From assembly GCF_052057775.1 (NCBI RefSeq), contig NZ_CP195121.1, forward strand, positions 1,674,001 to 1,738,000: a DNA stretch of 64,000 nucleotides, given 5' to 3'. Shown here piece after piece: positions 9,440 to 18,351 of this stretch. The position numbers and the translations under genes were made by a program. Origin of the DNA: Methanococcoides sp052057775 (lineage in GTDB: Archaea; Halobacteriota; Methanosarcinia; Methanosarcinales; Methanosarcinaceae). The notes beneath the pieces were generated by a model that was not told the origin of the DNA, did no database searches, and worked only from the letters and a program-made list of their open reading frames with translations. How positions within the stretch are numbered: the stretch's first letter is position 1; each line of letters begins with the position of its first letter.

Positions 9440-9543
9440 GAGTTATTCAGCACTTCGAATTGTTTGGCTTTTGCTCCTTAGTACCGGCATAAAGGTTATA
9501 ATTTTATACCGAATACGAAAAAGTACATTTTCCTAACACATAC

Positions 9544-9552
9544 GTATATAAG
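9544..9552 (+). promoter_or_regulatory. TATA box of the flavodoxin gene
   Basis: GTATATAAG lies about 45 bases before the flavodoxin start codon, the usual distance for an archaeal promoter with a short leader. Confidence 0.5.
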
Positions 9553-9595
9553 CTCGAAAAGACCAACCCTTCTATAAATCATGAGGAGTGGTTTT

Positions 9596-10093
9596 ATGAA
9601 AACACTAGTAACATATATGACACAGACCGGAAACACAAAAAAGATAGCTGACGCGATCTATGAGGAGATCACAGGTGAGAAGGATATAAAGGACATCAAA
9701 GAAGTAAACAACTTTGAGGGCTATGAACTTGTATTTGTAGGTTTCCCGGTATTGCAATTTAACATTCCTGAGAATGTTTCAAAACTTGTTAAAGCGAGTG
9801 TTGATGGAAAGAACATAGCATTCTTCATGACACATGCTGTTCCTGAAGGGTTTGAAGCTATACATTCCTGGACCGGCTCCTGCAAGGATATCGCAGCCAG
9901 CGGAAATTATCTTGGTACATTTGAATGTCAGGGCGAGCTGGCACAACCGGTCATCGACATGTTGCTGCAATCAGATGACCCTCAGATGAAAGCTTTTGGT
10001 GAGATGGGACCTTCCACGAAGGGTCAGCCTGACGAATCCCGTATACAGAAGGCAAGGGAATTCGCAAAAGAGATCCAGGCAAAGGTCCAGTGA
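9596..10093 (+). CDS. Flavodoxin
   Basis: A soluble FMN-binding electron carrier of 165 residues. The phosphate-binding loop TYMTQTGNTKKIADAIYEEI is at the N-terminus. FMN-contacting loops appear near FVGFPVLQFNIP and the Trp-containing HSWTGSC. The start is set at 9596 because GAGGAGTGG lies immediately upstream; the ATG at 9581 overlaps this Shine-Dalgarno and would be read through it. It stands alone, so its redox partner is not evident. Confidence 0.9.
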   Translation: MKTLVTYMTQTGNTKKIADAIYEEITGEKDIKDIKEVNNFEGYELVFVGFPVLQFNIPENVSKLVKASVDGKNIAFFMTHAVPEGFEAIHSWTGSCKDIAASGNYLGTFECQGELAQPVIDMLLQSDDPQMKAFGEMGPSTKGQPDESRIQKAREFAKEIQAKVQ

Positions 10094-10119
10094 TCAGATA
10101 TTGTAAATATCAGAAATAC

Positions 10120-10142
10120 AGGCATTTTCTAAAAAAATGCCT
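10120..10142. terminator. Hairpin between convergent flavodoxin and GyrI-like genes
   Basis: A perfect 9-bp stem (AGGCATTTT with AAAATGCCT) around a 5-base loop sits between the two convergent stop codons. It is symmetric enough to serve both genes. Confidence 0.55.
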
Positions 10143-10155
10143 CTCTTTATCTTAT

Positions 10156-10644
10156 TCATTTGACTGGCATACATATGTCAACAATATGATGCTTTTCAGG
10201 ATGTTCTTCGGGTAAGTTTAGATATATCTCATAACTTGCACGGGAAATATCCATTTCAAGGTTATTTTGCATCAGCCACTCTACGATCTTTTCCCATGCG
10301 GGACCATATTCTTCTGCTCCTGTGAGTTCCGCACGCATTACTACATACTTTCCTCCGGGAAGTTTCTGCTTCTTAATTTCCTCCCCGACCTCAACATCAT
10401 CATCTATGGTAATGCATACATCCAGCTTTAGCTCTTCAGGAGGGGTAACTTCTGGATCATCGTAATATGCAGACATGAAAAGAGTATTTGGTCCTATCAA
10501 TTGCTTCGGGCCTGCCCAGTTGCCCAATTTTCCGAACAGATCTGCAAAGACTTCAACATTACCCACATAGTTGCCGACAAAGGAAACGTATGCTACGGTC
10601 CGTTCTTTTAGTTCCGTTATCTCTGGTTCGTTGATTATTTCCAA
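10156..10644 (-). CDS. GyrI-like/effector-binding-domain protein
   Basis: A 162-residue protein that looks like a single GyrI-like (AraC effector-binding) domain. It has the opening ERTVAYVSFVGNY and the central PGGKYVVMRAELTGAEEYGPAW, and it ends in HIVDICMPVK, the usual last strand. Such stand-alone domains bind small hydrophobic ligands; no DNA-binding domain is present. The start appears to be a TTG after GGCAGG. It is convergent with flavodoxin and has no operon partner. Confidence 0.8.
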   Translation of the reverse strand: MEIINEPEITELKERTVAYVSFVGNYVGNVEVFADLFGKLGNWAGPKQLIGPNTLFMSAYYDDPEVTPPEELKLDVCITIDDDVEVGEEIKKQKLPGGKYVVMRAELTGAEEYGPAWEKIVEWLMQNNLEMDISRASYEIYLNLPEEHPEKHHIVDICMPVK

Positions 10645-10876
10645 ATTTAGCGCCTGCCTTTAATTTCAAATTACTATCTGTAATGCGTAGTATAAAAGCC
10701 CATAGTAAGTTGATTGAAATTAATGACTTACAAGGAAGAGTATATGGGATGATATTATGACAAAATAATATATGAGCAAATATATAATATTTGTCGATGT
10801 ATTATTTAAGTATTATTTTAACCAATAATATATTGAGTGTATGAAGTAATAGATTTGTAATTGGGGGATTGCAAAT

Positions 10877-11869
10877 ATGTCTGAAACCGAAGTAAGGATA
10901 CTGGATAAAGGGGAATGGAAGATCTGGGACCAATTAGTAGAATTATCTCCTCATGGTACTATTTTTCATAATAGTGAGTGGTTATCCAGATGCAGTGAAT
11001 CATTCAATAAAGACCTAAAAATATATGGTTGTTTTGAAAACGATGAATTGGTCTGTGGTTGCTCTCTTTTTGTGTACAGATCGAAAAAGATCTTTAAAAA
11101 AGCATCTTCTACGTGTCCTCTGACACCTTATGGGGGAGTTGTATTCAAACAATTTCCAACACTTAAGGTAAGAAAACAATTACAGGATCAACAAAAGTGG
11201 ATCAACGCTTTATCCAGTTTTTTTGACAAAGAAGGCTTTGATAGCATTGAAATTACAAATTCCCCCGATTTTCTTGATATAAGGCCTTTCAAATGGAATG
11301 ACTGGAGCTCTGATGTTTATTATGCATACTATCTGGATCTGAACAGGGACCTTTATTCATCATATTCAAAAGATGTCAGGTACAATATCAAAAAAGCAGC
11401 TAATCTGGATCTGCAAATTGAAATATTAAACGACTATAATGCTTTTTATGATTTATACTCAATGACCTATGCGAAACATGACCTTAAACCACCAGCAAGT
11501 AAACAATTTTTTATAGACATGCTCGATCTATTGGAATCCAATAGCTGCGGTGAAATGAGGATCGTGAAAACGCCTTCAGATGAGGTGGCTGCTGCTGATA
11601 TAACAATTTGGGACAACAAAAGGGCATATGGTTGGGCTGCAGCTTCAAATACCGGGTTGAAATCTACTGGAGCATCTTCATTTCTTCTGTACAACACATG
11701 TAATGACCTAAAAGCCAGGGGATTCAATGAAATAAACATCATGTCTGCAAATGTTCCTCATTTAGCAGAATTTTATTCAGGTCTCAATCCTAAATTGATC
11801 CCTTATTTTCGGGTATGCAGGAATGGGTTATTGTACAAATCATATAAAATATTATTTGATTTGTTATGA
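10877..11869 (+). CDS. FemAB/GNAT-like acyltransferase (BioF2-like domain)
   Basis: A 330-residue protein with the double-GNAT fold typical of FemAB-type aminoacyl or acyl transferases. The N-terminal half has the usual GTIFHNSEWL opening and CPLTPYGGVVF loop. The C-terminal half has YSKDVRYNIKKAANLDLQIE followed by AADITIWDNKRAYGWAAAS and GASSFLLYNTCNDLKARGF. Bacterial relatives modify peptidoglycan bridges, but these methanogens lack peptidoglycan, so a role in surface polysaccharide or amino-sugar acylation is more likely (inference). A strong GGGGG ribosome-binding site precedes the ATG. About 230 AT-rich bases upstream hold only promoter-like sequence. Confidence 0.8.
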   Translation: MSETEVRILDKGEWKIWDQLVELSPHGTIFHNSEWLSRCSESFNKDLKIYGCFENDELVCGCSLFVYRSKKIFKKASSTCPLTPYGGVVFKQFPTLKVRKQLQDQQKWINALSSFFDKEGFDSIEITNSPDFLDIRPFKWNDWSSDVYYAYYLDLNRDLYSSYSKDVRYNIKKAANLDLQIEILNDYNAFYDLYSMTYAKHDLKPPASKQFFIDMLDLLESNSCGEMRIVKTPSDEVAAADITIWDNKRAYGWAAASNTGLKSTGASSFLLYNTCNDLKARGFNEINIMSANVPHLAEFYSGLNPKLIPYFRVCRNGLLYKSYKILFDLL

Positions 11870-11964
11870 TTTTGTATAGTATTCATAATATGCAATTTAT
11901 TCCCTTTGAAGGGGTGGAAAGAATGAGATAATATGTGCATGTCGAAAATTAGGGGGCTACTTAA

Positions 11965-12942
11965 ATGAAAGCGGTTATACATGAAAAATATGGTTCACCA
12001 GATGTCCTTGAACTAAAAGAGGTGGCTAAACCCATCCCAAAGGACAACGAAGTTCTCATAAAGATACATGCTACCACAGTAAACAGGACGGATTGTGGAT
12101 TGAGAAAAGCTGAACCCTTTATTGCAAGATTTGTCACTGGTCTCTTTAAGCCTAAGAAAACGATACTTGGAACAGAGTTTGCCGGAGAGATCGAGGCAGC
12201 AGGAAAAGACATTGAGCAGTTCCATGTGGGTGACAGGGTCTTTGGTCATACAGGCGATAAATTTGGAGCTCATGCAGAGTACGTATGCCTGACCGAAGAC
12301 GATCCTATGGCAATAAGACCCGACAATATGAACTATGAAGAAACTGCCTCTATCTGCGATGGTGCAGCACTCGCTCTTACTTATATTAGAAAATCGGGGC
12401 TTCAAAGCGGGCAAAATATCCTTATCTATGGTGCTTCCGGATCAATAGGTACTGCAGCAGTGCAGCTTGCCAGATATTTTGGAGCAGAGGTAACCGGTGT
12501 ATGCAGTACCGCAAATTTAGAATTGGTAAGATCTCTGGGAGCCGATAAGGTCATTGATTATACAAAAGAAGATTTTACCGGGAGTGGTCTAACGTATGAT
12601 GTCGTCTTTGATGCTGTCGGCAAGAGTTCATTTTCACGCTGTAAGAAACTGCTGAAGCAGGGTGGGATATATCTCTCAACAGAGCTGGGATTTTTAGCTC
12701 AAAATCCCATCCTTGCATTGTGGACTTCGAAGTTCGGCAGCAAAAAAGTGATGTTTCCACTCCCTAAATATACTAAAAAGGATGTGCTCTTTTTCAGGGA
12801 ACTGATCCAGGAAGGAAAAATAAAGGCTGTTATTGACAGACGATATAAGCTGGATGAGATTATTGAGGCTTCCAGATATGTTGAAAAAGGGCATAAAAAA
12901 GGAAATGTCGTTATAACTGTGGTATCTGATAGTAAGATCTGA
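11965..12942 (+). CDS. Zinc-independent NAD(P)-dependent quinone oxidoreductase/alcohol dehydrogenase (MDR family)
   Basis: A medium-chain reductase of 325 residues. The N-terminal GroES-like domain has EVLIKIHATTVNRTDCGLRK and GTEFAGEIEAAG. The Rossmann domain has ILIYGASGSIGTAAVQLAR and the family landmark DVVFDAVGKSSFSRC. The structural zinc-lobe cysteines of true alcohol dehydrogenases are missing, which points to a quinone or enone reductase. The ATG follows AGGGGGC. It is apparently a single gene. Confidence 0.9.
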   Translation: MKAVIHEKYGSPDVLELKEVAKPIPKDNEVLIKIHATTVNRTDCGLRKAEPFIARFVTGLFKPKKTILGTEFAGEIEAAGKDIEQFHVGDRVFGHTGDKFGAHAEYVCLTEDDPMAIRPDNMNYEETASICDGAALALTYIRKSGLQSGQNILIYGASGSIGTAAVQLARYFGAEVTGVCSTANLELVRSLGADKVIDYTKEDFTGSGLTYDVVFDAVGKSSFSRCKKLLKQGGIYLSTELGFLAQNPILALWTSKFGSKKVMFPLPKYTKKDVLFFRELIQEGKIKAVIDRRYKLDEIIEASRYVEKGHKKGNVVITVVSDSKI

Positions 12943-13239
12943 CAATACATTTGTAATATAACTTCGATCTTCCAATAGTTATATATTAAATTGAATGCTT
13001 TTTTTAATTGGGGAAAGCAATACGGGGCATTGCAGATCTTATGGATCAATTCAATATTGATGTGAATTATACAGAAATATTGATGGGATGATATGGTTCA
13101 GGAGATCAGTATCCGGAAGATGGATCCTGGCCACTTCATATGCTATGGCGCCGATTGAACCCTGAAAACAAGATTGACAGGAAGTTTCAATAAGACTTGT
13201 GTGAAATTTATTTCGTAAATTACAAGGGGAGGAAAAGAA

Positions 13240-13413
13240 ATGAAGAAATTAGATTTCAAAGGGCCAAGGGACGTGGGCAAACCAAAATGTGCTAACTGCG
13301 GTCAGGAAACTCATAGAACTTTCGTACCGGAGTCTGACGATGTAGAATATAGCAAGGCATGCTTCCGCGAACAAAAGGAAGCTAAGAAAGAATCCCCGAA
13401 AGAGTCTGAGTGA
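13240..13413 (+). CDS. Small single zinc-knuckle protein
   Basis: A 57-residue ORF with an excellent ribosome-binding site (GGGGAGG, 7 bases before the ATG). The product begins MKKLDFKGPRDVG, then has CANCG, then YSKACFRE, and ends in a Lys/Glu-rich tail. It resembles the small archaeal/bacterial zinc-ribbon proteins with CxxCG plus YCxxCF, but the first Cys of the second pair is Ser here. Such proteins are small nucleic-acid or protein adaptors of unknown role. The 260 bases upstream, after the quinone oxidoreductase, show no further gene. Confidence 0.75.
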   Translation: MKKLDFKGPRDVGKPKCANCGQETHRTFVPESDDVEYSKACFREQKEAKKESPKESE

Positions 13414-13582
13414 ACCTGAGCATAACTGTCTTCTTAATATCAATTTAATAAAAGCGATTTGGTAGAACCTTTTTACCATGATCGCATAACTTATTTTTGG
13501 ATACGATTTTAAAAATTTGAATCCGTTTTGATCTGGTCAGTATTGCAAATGATCCACACCGGCTTTCAGGTCCATTGCATTT

Positions 13583-14164
13583 TCAGAGTCCGATGTGGTC
13601 TTTTATTGAATTTAAGAGACGTTTCAGCCATGATTCTTCTTCGCTATTATAACTGCAGAACCTGGCATCATAATAGTGGTTGATATATTTCTCAACTGAA
13701 TCTTTGAACTTAACTATTTCCTCATCGGTAAGGGAATGGCACGATATACAGAAATCCTCTTTTTGGATTTTATGCCCTCCGTATTCCTCTAACAGACATA
13801 CAGCATCGGTTCCGATGAAACTATTGTCTACTAAACAATAGCCGTTAAGTTCACCGAATATTTTCTTTAGTTTCTTACAATTATAAACATGAAGTGAATT
13901 CTGGAAATTCTCATAAACAAGAGTGATGCTCTTTATCTCAGCATCCAGCTCTTCATCATAGAAACGCCACTGTTCTCCTTCTTTTTCACACCTGCCACTC
14001 TCTATGACCTGAGGTGCATAACAGCTAAGCTCTTCAGGAGATATTACGAGTCTGTCACCCCTTTTAGCAAAATACCCCACTCTGGTAATGTAGTTGTCTG
14101 ATCCGGAAACATACTTTCCGACCACTGCTACATCATTTTCAAGTACGACTTTATTTTCAGACAT
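13583..14164 (-). CDS. Hypothetical protein, probably leaderless mRNA
   Basis: A 193-residue soluble protein with no family I recognise. It is acidic, and cysteines are scattered with one CISCHS pair. It has no signal peptide or membrane helix. No Shine-Dalgarno is visible. A TATA-like GGTATATAAT lies about 30 bases before the ATG, so the transcript probably starts at or very near the start codon. Confidence 0.65.
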   Translation of the reverse strand: MSENKVVLENDVAVVGKYVSGSDNYITRVGYFAKRGDRLVISPEELSCYAPQVIESGRCEKEGEQWRFYDEELDAEIKSITLVYENFQNSLHVYNCKKLKKIFGELNGYCLVDNSFIGTDAVCLLEEYGGHKIQKEDFCISCHSLTDEEIVKFKDSVEKYINHYYDARFCSYNSEEESWLKRLLNSIKDHIGL

Positions 14165-14216
14165 ACTATTATTTATGAATATTTATAATATTATATACCT
14201 TTTGGTTTATGTAATA

Positions 14217-14933
14217 TCAATCTTCAAGCCTCGCTTTTTTGACGACAACGTCTGCCAGGACCTGTGAGGGATCGATCAACGGAACTGGAACTTCTTCTTT
14301 GATCGAGATCAAAGAAAGCTCAGTGCATCCAAGTATTATTGCTTCAGCTCCTTCTTCAAGGAGGACTTCTATCACTTCAAGGATATCATTCCTGGTACTT
14401 CCTTCTGTATTTCCTGCCTTTATGCCTTCTTCCCCATAGATGGAGTTCATTACCTTTTTTTGTGATTCGTCGTCCGGTCCCAGGATCTCTATCTCGTTTA
14501 TAGCATCATGGTATAGTCTGGATCTCATAGTTCCGGTTGTGGCCAGCAGCCCGATCTTTTCCACATTTGGATAAGTCTCGTGAATATATGAAGCAGTTTC
14601 TGAGATCATATTCAATATGGGTATGTCCGTACTTTCCTGTAGTTCGGAATAGAAATAGTGCATAGTGTTGCATGGCATCGCGATGATGTCAACGCCTAAA
14701 TTTTCAAGATTGTCGATCGATCTTGTGGCTTCCCTGACAGGACTTTCGCCCAGCCCAAGAATTGCCTGTGTGCGGTCAGGTATATTCGGATTATTGTCTA
14801 TGAAGATCCTCAGGTGGTCCTGATCTTTTTTTGCAGGTGTGCTTCTGACAACTTTCAGGAAAAAGCGTGCTGCTGACTCAGAGCCCATGCCGCCTAAAAT
14901 GCCAACTGTCTTATCATGCGTTTTTGTTTTCAT
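14217..14933 (-). CDS. Aspartate/glutamate racemase family protein
   Basis: A cofactor-independent amino acid racemase of 238 residues. Both catalytic cysteines are present, in IAMPCNTMHYF (first half) and IILGCTELSLI (second half). The N-terminal VGILGGMGSESAARFF is the usual phosphate/carboxylate-binding start, and PNIPDRTQAI is a family motif. It probably interconverts L- and D-aspartate or a related acid. A GGGGGG ribosome-binding site precedes the ATG. Confidence 0.92.
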   Translation of the reverse strand: MKTKTHDKTVGILGGMGSESAARFFLKVVRSTPAKKDQDHLRIFIDNNPNIPDRTQAILGLGESPVREATRSIDNLENLGVDIIAMPCNTMHYFYSELQESTDIPILNMISETASYIHETYPNVEKIGLLATTGTMRSRLYHDAINEIEILGPDDESQKKVMNSIYGEEGIKAGNTEGSTRNDILEVIEVLLEEGAEAIILGCTELSLISIKEEVPVPLIDPSQVLADVVVKKARLED

Positions 14934-15193
14934 TGTTTCCCCCCGGATTCTTCAAACTATGCGGATAACAGGATCTCCCCTTGATCCATAATTTTAACCG
15001 ATACTTTAGTATCTATTTTTTAGATCTGTTCCCATAAATCAATTTCGTATCTTTCATTCCTATTCCAAAGAAATTTTGTTGTCTTCTGAATGTTCCCTGC
15101 ATGGGCTGATACTGACCTAAGCAAACTTATTTTTGGAATAACGAATAACTTTTCTTCATAATTTGAATTTCATGGGGTATTGGGGTTTGACAA

Positions 15194-15643
15194 ATGCTTA
15201 CATTGAAGGATTCCGTGATCATAGATCAGCCGCAAGATGCTGTTTTTGAATGGTTCGAACATTTTACCGAAAATTATACTTTCTGGCATGAGGACCATGT
15301 AATTGCAAAATGGGTCCGGGGGAAGAATTTCGAAGAGGGTTCAGTCCTTTATGCTGAAGAATATCTCAACGGTAAACTGGAAAAATTAAGTTTTGAGATA
15401 ACCAGATACAAAAAGGGTGAATTTATAGAATACAAAATTTTGTTTCCGCATTCCATCATATCTCCAGCGGGAGCATTTCATGTGGAATCACTTGGTAATA
15501 ACAGGTGTCTTTTCACTGCCACACTTTCGTTTAGATTCGGCTGGATGTTCTTGAAATTTGCTAAGGGGCGAGTTGAATCCCTCAGGAAACATATGAGGGA
15601 AGAGGGGGAGAATTTGAAGGTTTTATTAGAATCAAAAGGTTAA
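15194..15643 (+). CDS. SRPBCC-fold (START/polyketide-cyclase-like) protein
   Basis: A 149-residue single-domain protein. The pattern DSVIIDQPQDAVFEWFEHF at the start, a central beta-rich section and a long final helix with FLKFAKGRVESLRKHMREEG are typical of the SRPBCC ligand-binding superfamily. Such proteins bind hydrophobic ligands, and the ligand here cannot be guessed. It stands alone. The 236 bases downstream are very AT-rich. Confidence 0.75.
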   Translation: MLTLKDSVIIDQPQDAVFEWFEHFTENYTFWHEDHVIAKWVRGKNFEEGSVLYAEEYLNGKLEKLSFEITRYKKGEFIEYKILFPHSIISPAGAFHVESLGNNRCLFTATLSFRFGWMFLKFAKGRVESLRKHMREEGENLKVLLESKG

Positions 15644-15879
15644 AAAAAGACTAATTCATTATTTCAGGAATTATTTAAGATTTATTTAGTTTAAATCAGC
15701 ATAATACTGATTATTCTATGATTAATCATTAAATAATGATTATATAATATTTTAATTAATTTTAAGCCGATTTATATTGAAAAAATCAGTTTTAAACATA
15801 TATTTTTATCCTAAAAGCGCTTAATCAGGTTTGATCTGCATCGTTTGGTGCTGCTCATAAATCCAGAGGGTAATACCTG

Positions 15880-17790
15880 ATGAAAAGTGCATTAAAAAAT
15901 AATCACAATAAGGATAAACCAAGGTCACTTGGTCCGGTCTCGCATCTCGAAGAACATGTAAATCCGGAATGGTGGAAAAAGATATTCAATTCGCTTTATC
16001 TAAAGACCGATTCAGATCTGGTTGAAGACATTTCCATAACCAGGCAGGAGGTCGAAACTTTCAGCAAGGTTCTCGATCTGAAACCTGACAGCCATATCCT
16101 TGATCTGTGCTGTGGTCAGGGAAGACATTCCCTTGAGCTTTCCCGCAGGGGGTTCAGGAATGTCAATGGCTTCGACAGGTCACACTACCTCATCCAGAAA
16201 GCAAGGAACTCCGCAAAGAAAGAAGGCCTTGCCATAAAGTTCAGGGAAGGCGATGCCAGGAAGACCCCCTATGGACCTGATGCTTTTGATTCCGTTATGG
16301 TCCTCGGGAACAGCTTTGGCTATTTTGAGACCCTTGAAGAAGACCTGAGGGTCCTGCAGGAGATCAGGAGAGTTCTCAAACCCCATGGAAAGGTATTCCT
16401 TGATGTTGCTGATGGTTCATACCTTAAGGAAAATTTCCAGCCGAGATCATGGGAATGGATTGATAAGCACAACTTTGTCTGCAGGGAGAGAGCACTTTCC
16501 CTCGATGGCCAGAAAATGATATGCAGAGAGGTCATTGTCAATGAATCATCAGGTGTCGTGACCGATCAGTTCTATGCAGAACGCATCTACACTGCAGAGA
16601 TGCTTGTAGACCTTTTAGAGAAAGCGGATTTTTCCGATATCGAGATTGTTGATTCCGTCAAATACCAGACCCTGAGGAACCAGGACCTTGGAATGATGGA
16701 AAAGCGCATCTTTGTAGTTGCTTCTGTCCACAAGGAATGGACGGAGCAAAAGAAGAAGGTAAAAGAGCTCGACAGGAACGTAGTTGTTATCTTTGGCGAT
16801 CCGAAAAAGGAGGATTCACTCAAGCCCTGTGGTGTTTTTGATGACGATGATCTCTATACCATCGACCAGCTGAAAGGAAACCTCAAAGAGCTCAGTGGCT
16901 ACTCGTTCAAATATCTGGACAACCACGATACCCTCATTTCCGATCTCTCAAAGCTTAAGGGAAAGACAGATTTCGTCTTTAATCTCTGTGATGAGGGATA
17001 TTTCAATGATCCGAGAAAAGAGCTGCATGTGCCTGCACTACTGGAAGCTCTCAATATTCCCTATACAGGTTCAGGTCCTCAATGCCTTGCTTTCTGTTAC
17101 GACAAATCACTTGTAAGAGGAATTGCCCGGGAGCTGGGTGTTGCTGTTCCTGAAGGAATGGTCGTCAAGGCCGAGGACAATCTCTTCGAGCTGCCAATGG
17201 ATTTCCCGGTTATCGTAAAGCCAAACTTCGGTGATTCCAGTTTCGGGCTGAACCGGAACAGTGTCTGTAACAACCATGATGAGGTCGTAAGGGCAATATA
17301 TGACATAAGGGAAGGTCTCGGTTACGATAAGCCGATCCTTATCGAAGAGTTCCTTACAGGAAAGGACCTGAGCATAGGAATTATCGGAAACCCTCCAGAG
17401 AACTATAACATACTGCCAATAATCGAGGAAGATTACTCGCAACTTCCAGATGACCTCCCAAGAGTTTGTGGATATGAAGCGAAGTGGATACCGGAATCTC
17501 CATACTGGAACCTGAGCTCAATACCTGCTGTCCTCTCTCCTGAAGTGGAGGAGATTATCGTTGAAGGCAGCCTTAAGCTGATCAACAGGCTCGAGTGCAG
17601 GGATTACACCCGTCTTGACTGGAGGCTCAGCAGTTCCGGAGTGCCAAAACTGCTTGAGGTCAACCCCAATCCGGGATGGTGTTGGGATGGTCATCTTGCG
17701 AAGATGGCAAAACTTGCAGGGATCAACTATGGAGAGATGATCGGACAGATATTGAAGTGTGCCGATGATAGAATATCACCTTTGAAGTGA
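15880..17790 (+). CDS. Fusion of a SAM-dependent methyltransferase and a D-Ala-D-Ala-ligase-like ATP-grasp enzyme
   Basis: A 636-residue two-domain protein. Residues about 1-290 form a class I methyltransferase: motif I is ILDLCCGQGRHSLELS, then FREGDARKTPYG, VMVLGNSFGYF and RVLKPHGKVFLDVAD. Residues about 305-630 form an ATP-grasp enzyme of the Ddl type. It shows FNLCDEGYFNDPRKELHVPA, ALNIPYTGSGP, FPVIVKPNFGDSSFGLN, LIEEFLTGKDLSIGI and the metal-binding DWRL with LLEVNPNPGW. The frame is continuous and the start has GAGGG upstream. Methanosarcinales have no peptidoglycan or pseudomurein, so a dipeptide-like bond in a natural product or cofactor, plus N- or O-methylation, is more likely (inference). 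A hairpin terminator follows. Confidence 0.92.
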   Translation: MKSALKNNHNKDKPRSLGPVSHLEEHVNPEWWKKIFNSLYLKTDSDLVEDISITRQEVETFSKVLDLKPDSHILDLCCGQGRHSLELSRRGFRNVNGFDRSHYLIQKARNSAKKEGLAIKFREGDARKTPYGPDAFDSVMVLGNSFGYFETLEEDLRVLQEIRRVLKPHGKVFLDVADGSYLKENFQPRSWEWIDKHNFVCRERALSLDGQKMICREVIVNESSGVVTDQFYAERIYTAEMLVDLLEKADFSDIEIVDSVKYQTLRNQDLGMMEKRIFVVASVHKEWTEQKKKVKELDRNVVVIFGDPKKEDSLKPCGVFDDDDLYTIDQLKGNLKELSGYSFKYLDNHDTLISDLSKLKGKTDFVFNLCDEGYFNDPRKELHVPALLEALNIPYTGSGPQCLAFCYDKSLVRGIARELGVAVPEGMVVKAEDNLFELPMDFPVIVKPNFGDSSFGLNRNSVCNNHDEVVRAIYDIREGLGYDKPILIEEFLTGKDLSIGIIGNPPENYNILPIIEEDYSQLPDDLPRVCGYEAKWIPESPYWNLSSIPAVLSPEVEEIIVEGSLKLINRLECRDYTRLDWRLSSSGVPKLLEVNPNPGWCWDGHLAKMAKLAGINYGEMIGQILKCADDRISPLK

Positions 17791-17836
17791 TGCTTTGAAC
17801 AAGTGTTACTTTAGAGTATCTGGATAAAGACGAAAG

Positions 17837-17871
17837 GACCGGATATGCCGGTCTTTTATATTTCTTTTTTA
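17837..17871 (+). terminator. Hairpin and T-rich terminator
   Basis: A GACCGG/CCGGTC stem with a 5-base loop is followed directly by a T-rich run, 46 bases after the methyltransferase/ATP-grasp stop codon. Confidence 0.65.
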
Positions 17872-17913
17872 CTTTCTAACTTGCTTCTTTTTCACTTTTT
17901 AACTAACTTTTCA

Positions 17914-18227
17914 TCAATAACTTGAGTCATCGTTTTTCTTATCGGGATTGATTCTATCACTGGTCCTCTGTTCGCAGATCAGTTTTCCATCTTCTTTTTC
18001 TGTTTTCCTTAGCATGTTTGATGTAATGCATGTCATCCATTTCAGGTGAAGTGTGAAGTGGATAACTATGAAAACTGTCAGCAGTATGGAGGTCCGGTTG
18101 TGTATCAATGTCCATGTGTGACTCCCTCAGGTATCACCAGATACATAAAAAAGCCTGTAAAGGCCACGATAATAAAAAGAAATGTAAGAATGATATCTAC
18201 GATATAATTTATTTTGGTTTTGTTCAA
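17914..18227 (-). pseudogene. Frameshifted DUF4405-like small membrane cytochrome gene
   Basis: Two reading frames together resemble a short DUF4405-type (flavinylation-associated cytochrome-like) protein. The first, from a TTG at 18227 after GAGAGA, reads NKTKINYIVDIILTF and GFFMYLVIPEG, then stops at 18105. The second continues one frame over with TWTLIHNRTS and IVIHFTLHLKWM, which hold the conserved Trp/His positions and the last helix of the family. A single-base deletion between about 18110 and 18135 would explain the break. The middle loop is also shorter than usual. A sequencing error cannot be excluded. Confidence 0.55.
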
Positions 18228-18351
18228 AATTTATTCTCTCTATTATCTTGTGAATATTGATAGGATTGTTGGGTGCATATAACTTTAAACCAGATCATTA
18301 ATATCAAGCCATATTTATCTATACGAGCTTTTAGTTTTCACATTTGTCTTA

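Noticed and set aside
15644..15879. AT-rich stretch as a possible replication origin
   Set aside because: No origin-recognition-box repeats or Cdc6/Orc1 gene are nearby; plain AT-rich intergenic DNA explains it.
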